From positions 62,001-126,000 of the forward strand of contig JADJFX010000034.1 in the NCBI GenBank assembly GCA_016708345.1: a DNA stretch of 64,000 nucleotides, in the 5' to 3' direction. The notes under the pieces were generated by a model, which was not told where the DNA came from, made no database searches, and was given only the letters and a program-made list of their open reading frames with translations. Positions 27,685 through 36,577 of this stretch are shown here, in pieces. This stretch comes from Candidatus Rhodoferax bjergmarkensis (lineage in GTDB: Bacteria > Pseudomonadota > Gammaproteobacteria > Burkholderiales > Burkholderiaceae_C). The position numbers were made by a program, and so were the translations under genes. Each line of letters starts with the position of its first letter. Within the stretch, counting starts at the first letter, position 1.

Positions 27685-30600
27685 TCAAGCTACCGCCCTT
27701 TGACGAATGTCGTCCAGCACCCGCACCAACTCCGTGACCTTCGCCACCGGGAACACCGCTTCTGGTCCCTGCTGGCTGATGTCGGTAAACGGGGACTCGT
27801 ACAGCCGTGCTGCGTCCATGGTGCCGTTCTCGGTCAGGTACTGCACGATCAGGTCAATGAACTCCAATTGGCTGGCGGTGGCCGTAGTGCCGACCACAAA
27901 CTGGCTGAATGCCTGCTTGGCGGTTTCCCTGTCGAGCCCCACCAATGACCGGATAAAAATGCCCAGCCCGTGGTTCTGCTCGGTTGCCAGTTTGATGACC
28001 TCGGGTGAGCCACCGGCCTCGACCAGCATCCGTTCCAACTCGGCAAGGTCAGAGGCGGTCAGTGGCTGGTTGCGCCGCAGCCGCTGCAATGACAAGTGGC
28101 TGGTCTGCTCCCGCAGAAATTGCCGCGCTTTGTCCTTGAACTTGGCGAGATTCATGCCGGTGGTGATACCGGGCAGGTCTATGGCGGCACCAAGGCCTAG
28201 TTCATCTTCAAACTCGGTGTAAACGATTTTTTTCTTATCTTTTTCAATCAACTTGACCAGCGCACGCATTTTTTTACGGGCGGACTCCAGCATGACCACG
28301 GTTACGTTCTCCCACCACTCTTCACCAGCCACCGACTGAATCAACACCATCTGCGCCTTGATCGCAGGAATGCTCATCTGATCTTCCAAGGCACTGGCAA
28401 TGGCCTGCATACGGCCCTTTAGTGCCGCGAAGTCTGGCAGGGCTTGGAGAACAGCAAGTTGGGTACGCAACACCAGCAAGTCAAAGCGTTTGGCATCCTC
28501 GTCATCGTCCACCAATGCCGTGGGCAATCCTGCTACGCGCTCGTTCAACTCGGTGTGGCTATCGGCATCCAAGGTCTTCCATGCATCCAGCTTGGCAAAC
28601 CGTTCTACCGACTTCCTTTGAGGGCGCACCACGAAGTTGTCCATGTTCATGGCGGCAACGGTTTGGTGCAGATAGCCTGCCAGTTCGCCGCGCAATTGTT
28701 CTTCGTTCAGTTGGTCGCCATAAGCAGCTGCACGCTCTTCAACCTTGGAGCCATCCATGGCCATTTTGTCCAGTTCTTTGTCCAGTTCTGCAATCACTTG
28801 CAATCTGGCTTTGAACAACCGCTTGGTCAGTGACTCACTGGTAGCGCCATCCGAGTGGTCGGGGTTCTGGCTGAAGAATTCCAAGTTCTGACAGTAGTCA
28901 AACACGTTGAAAAACTGCTTGTGCTGTCCCGGCCCATACAAATCAGGGCACAAGCGGGTGCCACGACCCACCATTTGCCAGAACTTGGTTTTGGCGCGTA
29001 TGACCTTGAAAAACACCAGATTGACCACTTCCGGCACGTCAATACCGGTGTCCAGCATGTCCACCGATATGGCAATGTGGGGTGCCTTTTCTTTGTTGGA
29101 AAAGTCGTCAATCAAACTCTGGGCGTACTCGGTCTTGTAGGTGACCACCCGCGCAAACTGCCCCTTGTAATGCGGGTAGTTGACGTTGAAGCGTTCGGCA
29201 ATGAAATCGGCATGGTCATTGTTCTTGGCAAAGATGATGGTTTTGCCCAGTCTGTCCCCACCGGCCACCTTCTCGCCTCGGGTCATCAGGTGTTCCAGCA
29301 CCTTGTCCACCGTGTCGGTGTTGAACAGCCACTTGTTCAGGGCAGCCGAATCCACGGCATCTGGTGCGGTGCCATCTTCATTCCACTCCAGTTCGTCCCA
29401 TTGGTCTTTTTCTTCCTCGCTCAGTTCAGCGTACTTGATGCCTTCGCGCTGGAACTTCAGCGGTACCGATATGGCCTTGGGTGGTACCAAGTGCCCATCG
29501 GCCACGGCTTCATCCAGCGTGTAGGCATCTGTGGGGACGCCGCTCTCAAGGTCAAACAGGCTGTAGGTGTTGTGGTCAATCTCGTCCTTGGGCGTGGCCG
29601 TCAGTCCCACTAAAAACGAATCAAAATACTGAAAAATGGCCCGGTACTTCTGATAAACCGACCTGTGCGCTTCGTCAATGATGATCAGGTCAAAATGCCC
29701 GACACCGAATCTTCGGTTGCCATCTGTGGCCTCGTCAATCAGGCCCATCATCGTGGGGTAAGTGGACACAAACACCCGGCCATCGGTGTTCTTCTCCGAA
29801 ACCAGATTCACCGGCGATGAATCGGGCAAATGCTTTTTGAACGCATTGACCGCCTGATTGACCAGCGCCACACGGTCTGCCAGAAAAAGCACCCGCTTGG
29901 CCCAGTTGCAGCGCATCAGCACGTCCGCCAGCGCAATCACCGTGCGGGTCTTGCCTGCGCCGGTTGCCATCACCACCAGCGCCTTGCGCAGGTTGTCCTT
30001 CTCAAAAGCTTCACCAATGCGGCGCACGGCACGGGTCTGGTAGTAGCGGCCAATGATGTCGGCGTTGATGACAGCCTGTGCCAGCAGCTTGCGGCTGGTA
30101 CGCCGCTGGATCATCAGCTCCAGCTCTTGTTTCTTGAAAAACCCTTGCACCGCTCGGGGTGGGTAGGCCGTGTCGTTCCACATCCAGTGCTCATAGCCAT
30201 TGGAATAGAAGATGACCGGGCGCTGCCCATACTGCGCTTGCAAACAGTCGGCGTACAGCTTGGCCTGTTGTTGGCCTACCTTGGCATCCCGGCGCGTGCG
30301 TTTGGCTTCCACCACGGCCAGTGGTTTGCCATCGTCACCCCACAGCACGTAATCGACAAAGCCTTTGCCTTGGTTCACCCCGTCCGATTTGGGCATTCCG
30401 CAGACTTCCACCTCAAGGTTTTTGTCCGTCAGTTGCCACCCGGCTTCCCGGAGCAGCAGGTCAATGTAGTAGTCCCGCGTTTGCGCTTCAGAGTAGTCGT
30501 GCGTGTCGGGTTGGACCGCATTGGCGGCTTTGACCGCTGCCACCTCATCGCGCAAAGCCTTCAGTTCAGCATCCAGCGCGGCTTTGTCGGACAACAGCGC

Positions 30601-31106
30601 GGTGACTTTCGCATCCCGCTCTTTAGCTGGCCTTCGAGTGATTGCAATTGGGCCACGGTCTGCGCGGGCAACGCCGTGGCAGTGGGCAGCAGCGCAGGCT
30701 TGAACGTCAGGCTCGGGTCGGGCCGTGCCCTGCGCCCATAGGTGCGTGCCATCCAGTAACAGAAGTGGAACAGCTCACGGGTTGCAGCCTGACCATCGCT
30801 TGGCCCCATGCGCTGGTTCTCGTGAACGGCCTTGTTGCCCAGACTGCGAATGACATTGGCCTTGGTGAAAATCGTGTCGCCCACCACCGTGCGAAAGGTT
30901 GGCTCGTGAATAAAGGCGTTCAGGTTGGGCTGGTACGGCAGCTTCAGCGACCGGTCATGCTGAAACAACCACGCCACCGCCATCTCCAGCGTGCGACGGG
31001 CGTAAAAGCAGGAGGTACGGGCATCGGTGTTCGCTGTTTCCTCGACCCGCATGGCCGACTCGTACATCAGCGGCCATTCGGCTTGGAGGAATGCGAAGTT
31101 GCTCAT
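27685..31106 (-). pseudogene. hsdR: Type I restriction enzyme R subunit, split by one frameshift
   Basis: The subunit translocates and cuts unmodified DNA. The first part (31106 to about 30620) opens MSNFAFLQAEWPLMYESA and is a DUF4145-type N-terminal domain. The second part continues to 27685 with the nuclease motif DYVLWGDDGKPLAVVEAKR, Walker A ATGAGKTRT, DEAH box IIIDEAHRS, LTATP and QMVGRGTRL. In the minus strand one A is missing from CTAAAGAGCGGG (near 30623); adding it restores KERDAKVTALLSDKAALD. The rejoined protein would be about 1,140 residues. Without correction, the helicase part starts at 30594. Confidence 0.85.
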
Positions 31107-31110
31107 GGGG

Positions 31111-31536
31111 TCAGTCTTTGAACGGGTTCACGATGGTGAGTTGCCCCAGCAGCACACGACCATGCTGCATGTCTTCGCTGTATAAGGTGCTGCAACCGGT
31201 GTCTATCGCAGCGGCAACAATCAAGCTGTCCCAGTAACTGAACCCGCCGTCTTGCCGCAATTGGGATGCCAATAGAAATTGCTCGACGTTGCTAGTGACT
31301 ACTTCGCAGTTCTGGTACCACGCAAGCACATAAGTCTTGATGGCAGCCTCTTCGATACGAGACTTCTTTTTCAAGTTACAACATACCTCACGGATGACTT
31401 GAGAATTCACCCGTGGGCACGGCAAACCAAACAAAAAAGCCTTCGCTTTGGCAGACCGAATATCGCCCAATGCATCAGCTGACTGCGCCATGGCGTACAG
31501 CCAAATATTGCTATCAACGAAAACCTTATCTTTCAT
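31111..31536 (-). CDS. PIN-domain toxin, VapC type
   Basis: A 141-residue PIN-domain ribonuclease. The acidic residues of the metal site are visible: Asp in FVDSNIWLYA, Glu in VIREVCC and Asp in FSYWDSLIVAAA, with the final YSEDMQHGR block. It overlaps the upstream antitoxin gene by 11 bases and ends 4 bases before the hsdR start, so it belongs to the operon hsdS to hsdR. VapC toxins cleave tRNA or rRNA when free of antitoxin. Confidence 0.85.
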   Translation of the reverse strand: MKDKVFVDSNIWLYAMAQSADALGDIRSAKAKAFLFGLPCPRVNSQVIREVCCNLKKKSRIEEAAIKTYVLAWYQNCEVVTSNVEQFLLASQLRQDGGFSYWDSLIVAAAIDTGCSTLYSEDMQHGRVLLGQLTIVNPFKD

Positions 31537-31741
31537 TGGCTTCGTCCCGGCTGAGTGGCACGAAGTTGGGGATTCTTATAGGATTTTTCAAAAGCTCGGC
31601 CCACGAAGTCTCTCCTAGCGTAATTGCGGACTTTGGGGTCGCTTGGTTGCGTTGCTCTACAAACGCCAAAAAATCCAACACCTCAGCCCGTTTTTCTTCG
31701 GGCAGGGCTTGCAAACGGGGGATTAAATCTGCGTAACCCAT
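31526..31741 (-). CDS. Antitoxin of the VapC pair (DUF2281-like)
   Basis: A 71-residue acidic protein starting MGYADLIPRLQALPEEKRAE. The core EEKRAEVLDFLAFVEQR is the short helix seen in DUF2281-type antitoxins that partner PIN toxins, and the end of the protein is disordered in character. The ATG at 31741 has a perfect AGGAGG, which suggests efficient translation, as is usual for the antitoxin of a pair. It overlaps the toxin by 11 bases. Confidence 0.78.
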   Translation of the reverse strand: MGYADLIPRLQALPEEKRAEVLDFLAFVEQRNQATPKSAITLGETSWAELLKNPIRIPNFVPLSRDEANER

Positions 31742-31785
31742 ATAAACCTCCTAGAGAAATAGGTTGGAAAATGAAGGATGGTAAA

Positions 31786-32019
31786 TCAACGTGCCTGTCG
31801 CACCACATGCAGTACATCGTGCATGACATCGGCGTGCGCCACCATGGAACCGTCTGCAAACCCTGCATCGGCTTGCGCGTTTTCTTGGATGCTGAGTTCC
31901 ACTGCGTCTAATCCGTCGCGTTGCACGAATCGAAGCATGTCCGCCGGGCTGCGGCCCGATGCGTATTCCAGTTGCCTGATTCTTGGTGTACAGGACATTC
32001 GACCTCGGAACTCATTCAT
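31786..32019 (-). CDS. Small unknown protein coupled to hepT
   Basis: A 77-residue protein, MNEFRGRMSCTPRIRQLEYA at the start and VMHDVLHVVRQAR at the end. The ATG overlaps the hepT stop codon (ATGA), so it is likely real and translated with the MNT/HEPN pair; 44 bases separate it from the VapBC antitoxin. The composition is mixed, with an acidic centre (LDAVELSIQENAQADAGFAD). I recognise no domain. Confidence 0.5.
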   Translation of the reverse strand: MNEFRGRMSCTPRIRQLEYASGRSPADMLRFVQRDGLDAVELSIQENAQADAGFADGSMVAHADVMHDVLHVVRQAR

Positions 32020-32372
32020 GGGGTAATCAGTGCCGCCACTTGGGTGCGTAGCTCTGGCAGGTCGGTGTGAATGGTTTTCCAGACCACTTCAAAATCGATC
32101 TTGAAATACCCGTGTGCAAGCGCGTTTCGCATCTCATAGGCGAAGTTCAGCGGCACTTCTGGGTGCTGACTGACAAATTCAGGGTGGTACTTTTTGATGT
32201 TGTTGGACGCTTCGCCAATGACTTCAAAGTTGCGAATCACCGCATCCTGTGTCTTCTCGTCTTGGAGAAAGGTCAATTCAACCATGTCGTCCACATAACG
32301 ATGAACCCGGTCAATAGCCTCAACAATGTGTCCCAAATACTCGGGCAATCGCAGGATGTCAGATTTGCTCAT
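32016..32372 (-). CDS. hepT: HEPN-domain toxin of an MNT/HEPN pair (HepT, DUF86)
   Basis: A 118-residue helical protein. The catalytic RX4-6H motif is visible as RNALAHGYF near residue 82, preceded by the family segment IGEASNNIKKYHPEF. HepT toxins are RNases that partner MntA enzymes, which silence them by adding AMP to a tyrosine next to the motif; the Tyr in AHGYF fits. The ATG overlaps the mntA stop by 4 bases and the stop overlaps the next start. Confidence 0.9.
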   Translation of the reverse strand: MSKSDILRLPEYLGHIVEAIDRVHRYVDDMVELTFLQDEKTQDAVIRNFEVIGEASNNIKKYHPEFVSQHPEVPLNFAYEMRNALAHGYFKIDFEVVWKTIHTDLPELRTQVAALITP

Positions 32373-32659
32373 ACTGGCATTGCCTCACTTAAAACCACTG
32401 ATTTGAAATGGTCCGGCAGAGCGCGAGGTGTCAGCACATCCACCGGAATACCCAGCAATTGATTGAGTTCGTATCGGATGGCACCAATGTCCATCATGGT
32501 GGTTTCCGAGGTAGGTTCCACCAACAAGTCAAGGTCGCTGTCATCGGTGTCGTCACCATGCACTACGGAACCAAACACCCGAACATTGGTTACCCGGTGC
32601 CGCAGGGCAATGGCCCGGATGGCTTCGCGGTGGGTACTCAAGGCAAGCGAGGGGCGCAT
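32369..32659 (-). CDS. mntA: Minimal nucleotidyltransferase antitoxin (MntA)
   Basis: A 96-residue nucleotidyltransferase of the pol-beta fold. The GSx10DxD signature is seen as GSVVHGDDTDDSDLDLLV near residues 30-47. It is the antitoxin half of the HepT/MntA module and is expected to AMPylate HepT. The ATG follows the hsdS stop with no gap (TAA then ATG), tying the module to the restriction-modification operon. Confidence 0.9.
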   Translation of the reverse strand: MRPSLALSTHREAIRAIALRHRVTNVRVFGSVVHGDDTDDSDLDLLVEPTSETTMMDIGAIRYELNQLLGIPVDVLTPRALPDHFKSVVLSEAMPV

Positions 32660-33527
32660 TTAGAGTTCTCCAGAGAAGGCACGGTGTTGGAGGGATGCAA
32701 ACAGTCTATCCAATTCTTGTAACGCGGCTTTGTGGGTGATTTTGAGGGCTTCGACGGATTGGATACGGGTGGCGAAGGTTTGTTGAAGGGCTAGCGGCGG
32801 ATTTCCAACCCGAATCGAAAGCACTTTTGGTTGTGAAATATTCTGCATTGAACCACTCGTACCACTGGCACGCTGACCAATTTCTTGACGAAACTTCACC
32901 TGCTGAAACAGATGCCGTACATATAGTGGAGCTGCCCGAGGCTTCTCAAACCAAACGAATCGCCACAACTTGTCGGGGAGTAGCAAATTGTCCGGTGTTT
33001 CATTCACATACGCGGTTGCACCAATTAACTCCGTTGTGTTTGCGCGACTAAACAACAGGTCACCTTTTCGCACAATGTGCGAAGCGGGAGGGGTGTAATC
33101 GGACGGAACAGCTTTACTGTGCTCCGGTTTGTATTCCAACAGGTCACGGCATTGATTTTAGAACTCTGAACGGTGATTCAGACTCGTCTTCGTCATCCGC
33201 CACAATGCTTTTTCCGCTTTCAAAGCCTGCGACAAAGTCACTAACCGCAACAAACGGCCATACCCTATCGTTTGCCACCGGGTCCCCAAACATCTCAATG
33301 AAAATCGACTGCGTGAGGCTGTCCAGTTGCGCCAAGGCTTCCCGGCGCTTGGCTCTGAGCGCATCGGCTTGGTCGAGGATGGCGGCGATGCGGCGTTGTT
33401 CGGGTGGTTGGCAGTGGAATTCCGGATTCAAGATTCCCTGATTGATGTTCGGCTGTTGCCCTTGCGACAGCCCATCAAAATAGTTGAAGTTGATGTCAAT
33501 GCACAAGGTGCCATATCCGATCGTCAA
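32660..33527 (-). pseudogene. hsdS: Type I restriction specificity subunit, truncated and frameshifted
   Basis: HsdS reads the target sequence through two recognition domains. Here the 5' piece (33527-33144) begins in the last residues of domain 1 (FDGLSQGQQPNINQGIL), then has the first conserved spacer QRRIAAILDQADALRAKRRE and the start of domain 2. The second piece (33139-32660) has the rest of domain 2 and the closing spacer ALQELDRLFASLQHRAFSGE. The frame shifts at about 33140-33150 near an AAAA run. Most of recognition domain 1 and the N-terminus are missing, so full target recognition is unlikely. Confidence 0.8.
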
Positions 33528-33840
33528 ACTTTGGGTCTGGAAATGTCAGACCCATCTTCACCTGGATACCAAGTATCCCGATTCCGCCCACCGAGCAACC
33601 GTGGCGCCAGCCATCTTCAGCCAGCAAGTACACTTCGGCTCTTCGTTCAGACGCGGCATTGTCACGTGTTCCATCGCGCATAAACGCCATAGTACGCGGC
33701 AACGACTTTATCGTCGAACATCACAGTTCGTGGCGACGTTTCATTATGAGCCTAACGCCGCCGCAATGTGGTGCAAATCGACAAGCTTCCTTCAACAGAG
33801 TTGCAACCCTCATCGAGCATCCCCTCAACCCAATCCACTC
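33528..33840. other. Degenerate stretch upstream of hsdS, no intact gene
   Basis: Where recognition domain 1 of hsdS should be, all minus-strand frames carry stops. Scraps such as AFMRDGTRDNAASERRAEVY appear in one frame, but I cannot align them to HsdS. It is probably decayed coding sequence. Confidence 0.4.
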
Positions 33841-33893
33841 ACATTTCGATAGCTGCCCACGCAAGCAGGGTGAGGGCTAGCGGTCAATCTAGC
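33841..33893 (+). repeat. Short interspersed repeat copy, plus orientation
   Basis: Reads ATTTCGATAGCTGCCCACGC, then GGGCTAGCGGTCAATCT. It sits at the 3' end of the DUF2442 gene, overlapping its last codons. Confidence 0.55.
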
Positions 33894-34144
33894 ACCCATT
33901 TTCCATGAGCAGCAATCGCATCGTGCATGGCATCGGGGGCTAAGTCCAGTTCGCCCGGCCAGGTCAGAACACCGTCTTGAATTCGCGCCTTCTGAAACTC
34001 TTCGGGTTGACTCAGGCGCGCAAACACACCCCGAAAAGCGGTGGGCAAAAATGTTACTGAGCCTTCCAGGCCATCATAAAACCTCACCCATAATGCAGCG
34101 TCACCCTGCACTGTGACCTCGGTAACATCCCAATTCATCGGCAT
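33884..34144 (-). CDS. DUF2442-domain protein
   Basis: An 86-residue protein opening MPMNWDVTEVTVQGDAALWV, with the DUF2442 pattern of a short beta domain (LWVRFYDGLEGSVTFLP) and an acidic end. AGGAG lies six bases ahead of the ATG. It follows the DUF4160 gene by 21 bases, and the two families commonly occur side by side as a candidate toxin-antitoxin pair. The last codons run into a dispersed repeat. Confidence 0.8.
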   Translation of the reverse strand: MPMNWDVTEVTVQGDAALWVRFYDGLEGSVTFLPTAFRGVFARLSQPEEFQKARIQDGVLTWPGELDLAPDAMHDAIAAHGKWVLD

Positions 34145-34165
34145 TGCAAACTCCTTTTGGCAAAT

Positions 34166-34426
34166 TTATTCAAGTGGTGCAATCGGCTTGGGATTTTGCA
34201 AGGCTTGGCACAAGTCCCAGTCATTTAGCAATTCCTGTTGATGCAGTTCAGCCCAATCCAGAACAAGATGAGTGGCTCGTCTGGGCAGTTTGCCGTCTGT
34301 GAGTTCGAGCCGCCCGATATCAACCACCGCCTTGTAATCGCCGTATTTCACATGGAAATGGGGCGGCGCGTGTTCACGAAAATACATCTGAATAATCAAA
34401 CCGTAAAAAGCGCTGATGGTTGGCAT
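34166..34426 (-). CDS. DUF4160-domain protein
   Basis: An 86-residue protein with the DUF4160 signature FREHAPPHFHVKYGDYKAVV near residues 17-36, followed by RRATHLVLDWAELHQQEL. Proteins of this family are short, are found beside DUF2442 and are suspected toxin or antitoxin partners; the molecular role is not established. It is on the same strand as the hsd genes, between a repeat and DUF2442. Confidence 0.82.
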   Translation of the reverse strand: MPTISAFYGLIIQMYFREHAPPHFHVKYGDYKAVVDIGRLELTDGKLPRRATHLVLDWAELHQQELLNDWDLCQALQNPKPIAPLE

Positions 34427-34442
34427 AGTTTGTTTTGCTTTA

Positions 34443-34500
34443 TTTTGAATAGCTGCTTGCGCAAGTAGTACGCGGGCTACAGGCTGATTTGGCTTGTAAC
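34443..34500 (+). repeat. Short interspersed repeat copy, plus orientation
   Basis: Reads GAATAGCTGCTTGCGCAAG, then GGCTGATTTGGCTTG. With the toxin scrap next to it, this is duplicated at 36090-36205. Confidence 0.6.
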
Positions 34501-34501
34501 T

Positions 34502-34579
34502 TCATGGGTATTTCCGGGCTACGTGCTGCAGGTTGAAAATGGTCACGGTGGTGTCGGTTTGCTCAAACACCACCACGAC
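34502..34579 (-). pseudogene. C-terminal scrap of a RelE/ParE-type toxin
   Basis: In frame with and directly after the upstream antitoxin stop, the minus strand reads VVVVFEQTDTTVTIFNLQHV then ARKYP and a stop. This is the usual end of ParE/RelE toxins. The main body is missing, so a deletion fused antitoxin and toxin end. A second copy of the same ending (VTVFNLLHVARQYP) lies just downstream of hsdM at about 36154-36200. Confidence 0.5.
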
Positions 34580-34816
34580 TCATACCGTTTTTCTGCCACT
34601 GAAGCGCGCAATGATCTCGGCGGCGAACTGCCCACTTCTTCTTCGTGAGTAAACCCGGTTGCTGCCATCTTTGACACCATCCATCGAAGCCTGCACCTTG
34701 GCATCAAACCAGCGGTCATAGTCCGCAGCTTCCCGCGCTGCCTGGTGCTCAACTTTCAGGACGGTGCTGTGGTCGGAGCGGGAAGGGGTGATTTGCTCCT
34801 GGTGATGGGTTTGCAT
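34580..34816 (-). CDS. Antitoxin-like protein, probable ParD/RelB-type relic
   Basis: A 78-residue protein from the ATG at 34816 (MQTHHQEQITPSRSDHSTVL). The central DYDRWFDAKVQASMDGVKDG resembles short antitoxins that have YDxWFRAKVQ near the middle. The following VYSRRRSGQFAAEI looks as if two small compensating shifts replaced a HEEV-type end. The partner toxin survives only as a C-terminal scrap right after the stop. It lies between a partial hsdM copy and the DUF4160 pair. Confidence 0.55.
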   Translation of the reverse strand: MQTHHQEQITPSRSDHSTVLKVEHQAAREAADYDRWFDAKVQASMDGVKDGSNRVYSRRRSGQFAAEIIARFSGRKTV

Positions 34817-34848
34817 GGCGGTATCTTTCAAAAGTACTAATTTGCAGT

Positions 34849-35187
34849 TTAGTGGGTTGCGAGTAGTTCTTCCAACGTTTTCATCCCCGCCTGAATCTCC
34901 GCCTCCAACACCGCCAGCTTCTTCAAAATCTCCTTGGGTGGCAGGTGCTCGGTGGCTTCATGCACTACTTCCTTATAGCGGTTGATAGACAGGTCGTACC
35001 CGTTCCCAGCTATGTCAGCCTTGGGCACACAAAAACTCTGCTCCGTGCGGCCACGTTGCCCTCGCTCGCATCCCGCCGCCCCCAACGCTCCAGCACATCG
35101 GGCAGGCGGCTATTCTCATGCTCTTTTTTTAATAGCTGGCTGCGCACGTCCTTAAAGGGCTGCAGGCTTGATTTATCCTCAAACACC
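34849..35187 (-). pseudogene. Duplicated 3' end of hsdM
   Basis: About 110 codons repeat the end of the full hsdM at 36245: SLQPFKDVRSQLLKKEHENS and LPDVLERWGRRDASEG in one frame, then, after a shift near 35060, GRTEQSFCVPKADIAGNGYD down to MKTLEELLATH and the same stop. DNA similarity covers about 34811-35187 against 36205-36577. It has no start and no catalytic motifs, so it is a partial duplicate. Confidence 0.85.
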
Positions 35188-35356
35188 GACACACCTCGAA
35201 GGTAGGCAGACTGGGTGGCAGAGCGTACTGCGCCGGTCAAGGAGGAGCCCGCAGGCGAAAGTCGGAGGGCGGGGGACACGGAGCAGAACGCTCTGCCGCC
35301 CAGCATGCTGACGGCGGCGCTGGTTTGCAGATTCATGGGCGTGGCCTGAAAACTAT
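35188..35356. other. Unexplained sequence between the hsdM duplicate and MazF
   Basis: No convincing gene. Minus-strand frames read Ser/Ala/Gly-rich sequence (MLGGRAFCSVSPALRLSPAG) that looks like the shadow of a lost gene. It has no counterpart at the full hsdM. Confidence 0.3.
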
Positions 35357-35412
35357 AGTTTTGATAGCTGCCAGCGCAAGCAGAGCGTGCGCCAGAGGCC
35401 AATTTGGCTTGC
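35357..35412 (+). repeat. Short interspersed repeat copy, plus orientation
   Basis: Reads AGTTTTGATAGCTGCCAGCG, then GCGCCAGAGGCCAATTTGGC. It directly abuts the mazF stop. Confidence 0.6.
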
Positions 35413-35413
35413 T

Positions 35414-35755
35414 TCATTCCAGCACACTGTGCAAGCATGCCAGCACTTCTTGCACCACCGCATCGGGCGCGCTTTCAACCAGCGTGGCCTGGCGCGAGGC
35501 CCAGTCCAGGGACTTGATTTGGTGGGCGTGGACCTGACCGTCGGTGCGCAAACCAAACCCCATCAGCGACACCAAAAAACCTGCACTGCGGGCAGCGTTG
35601 GCAGCACCACCTGATATGGGGCAGACCATGGCCAGTTGAAAGCGTGCATTGAATGCGCGGGGCGACACGACCAGACAAAAGTGCTTGCCCTTCATTTCGC
35701 AGCCACTTGCCGGGTCAAAGGCCAAATGCAAAATGTCGCCGCGCTCAGGGGTCAC
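35414..35755 (-). CDS. MazF/PemK-family endoribonuclease toxin
   Basis: A 113-residue toxin. The family start RGDILHLAFDPASGCEMKGK carries the conserved G-D and the loop before the strand HFCLVVSP; MVCPISG and the C-terminal DGQVHAHQIKSLDW are also typical. MazF toxins cut mRNA at short motifs. The GTG start overlaps the antitoxin stop as GTGA. The pair lies between the full hsdM and its partial duplicate. Confidence 0.87.
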   Translation of the reverse strand: MTPERGDILHLAFDPASGCEMKGKHFCLVVSPRAFNARFQLAMVCPISGGAANAARSAGFLVSLMGFGLRTDGQVHAHQIKSLDWASRQATLVESAPDAVVQEVLACLHSVLE

Positions 35756-35994
35756 AATTCCGCTCCGGCAGTGCCCATTTCATCCCACCCGTCGGCACGG
35801 CACAGGCCCTCTGGTGTGGCGTCCAACAGTTGCGCGAGGCTGCGGCGGCTGCATTCTGGTTTGATTTTCAACTCGTCACCCACAATTTCCAGTGTCAAAC
35901 GGGCACCTGCATCCAGATGGTTTTGCTCCACGTAAGCCAAGGGCACGGTCATGATGTACGAACCGCCAGAGCGGCGCAGTGAGGCATGTAACAT
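35752..35994 (-). CDS. MazE-type AbrB-fold antitoxin
   Basis: An 80-residue protein. The N-terminal 45 residues form a swapped-hairpin DNA-binding fold (LRRSGGSYIMTVPLAYVEQN and GARLTLEIVGDELKIKP), and the rest is an acidic tail that would wrap the toxin. It is likely to repress its own promoter, as MazE proteins do. It is translated first and overlaps mazF by 4 bases. Confidence 0.82.
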   Translation of the reverse strand: MLHASLRRSGGSYIMTVPLAYVEQNHLDAGARLTLEIVGDELKIKPECSRRSLAQLLDATPEGLCRADGWDEMGTAGAEL

Positions 35995-36089
35995 GAAAAC
36001 TCCAAAAGTTTTACAAAAGTATAACTTGTGCGTTAGCCTTAAACAAGGTATTCGCTGCGTTTGATGCTGCGGGATAGCGGCTATTTACT

Positions 36090-36147
36090 CTCATTTCGAT
36101 AGCTGCTTGCGCAGGTAATACGTGCGCCAGAGGCCAATTTGGCTTGA
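36090..36147 (+). repeat. Short interspersed repeat copy, plus orientation
   Basis: Reads ATTTCGATAGCTGCTTGCGC, then ACGTGCGCCAGAGGCCAATT and TGGCTTG. This is the cleanest copy and my reference for the family. Confidence 0.65.
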
Positions 36148-36204
36148 ATTTTCATGGATATTGCCGGGCTACATGCAGCAGGTTGAAAACAGTCACGGTG
36201 ATGG

Positions 36205-36577
36205 GTTTGGTTGGCGGTATCTTTCAAAAGTACCAATTTGCAGTTTAGTGGGTTGCGAGCAGTTCTTCCAAGGTTTTCATCCCCGCCTGAATCTCCGCTT
36301 CCAGCACCGCCAGCTTCTTCAAAATCTCCTTGGGTGGCAGGTGCTCGGTGGCTTCATGCACTACTTCCTTGTAGCGGTTGATAGACAGGTCGTACCCATT
36401 GCCAGCAATCTCCATCTTGGGCACACAAAAACTCTGCTTCGTGCGGCCACGTTGCCTCTCGCTCGCGTCCCGCTGGCCCCAACGCTCCAGCACATCGGGC
36501 AGGTTGTTCTTTTCATGCTCTGCAACGGACAGCTGGTTGCGCCCGTCCTTAAAGGGCTGGAGGCCTAATTTATCCTC
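36205..36577. repeat. Long direct repeat, copy 2 (copy 1 at 34811-35187)
   Basis: The two copies share about 375 bases at high identity, from GGCGGTATCTTTCAAAAGTA through the hsdM 3' end to the codons for LQPFKD. Their starts are about 1.39 kb apart. MazEF and two dispersed repeats lie between them. Confidence 0.85.
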
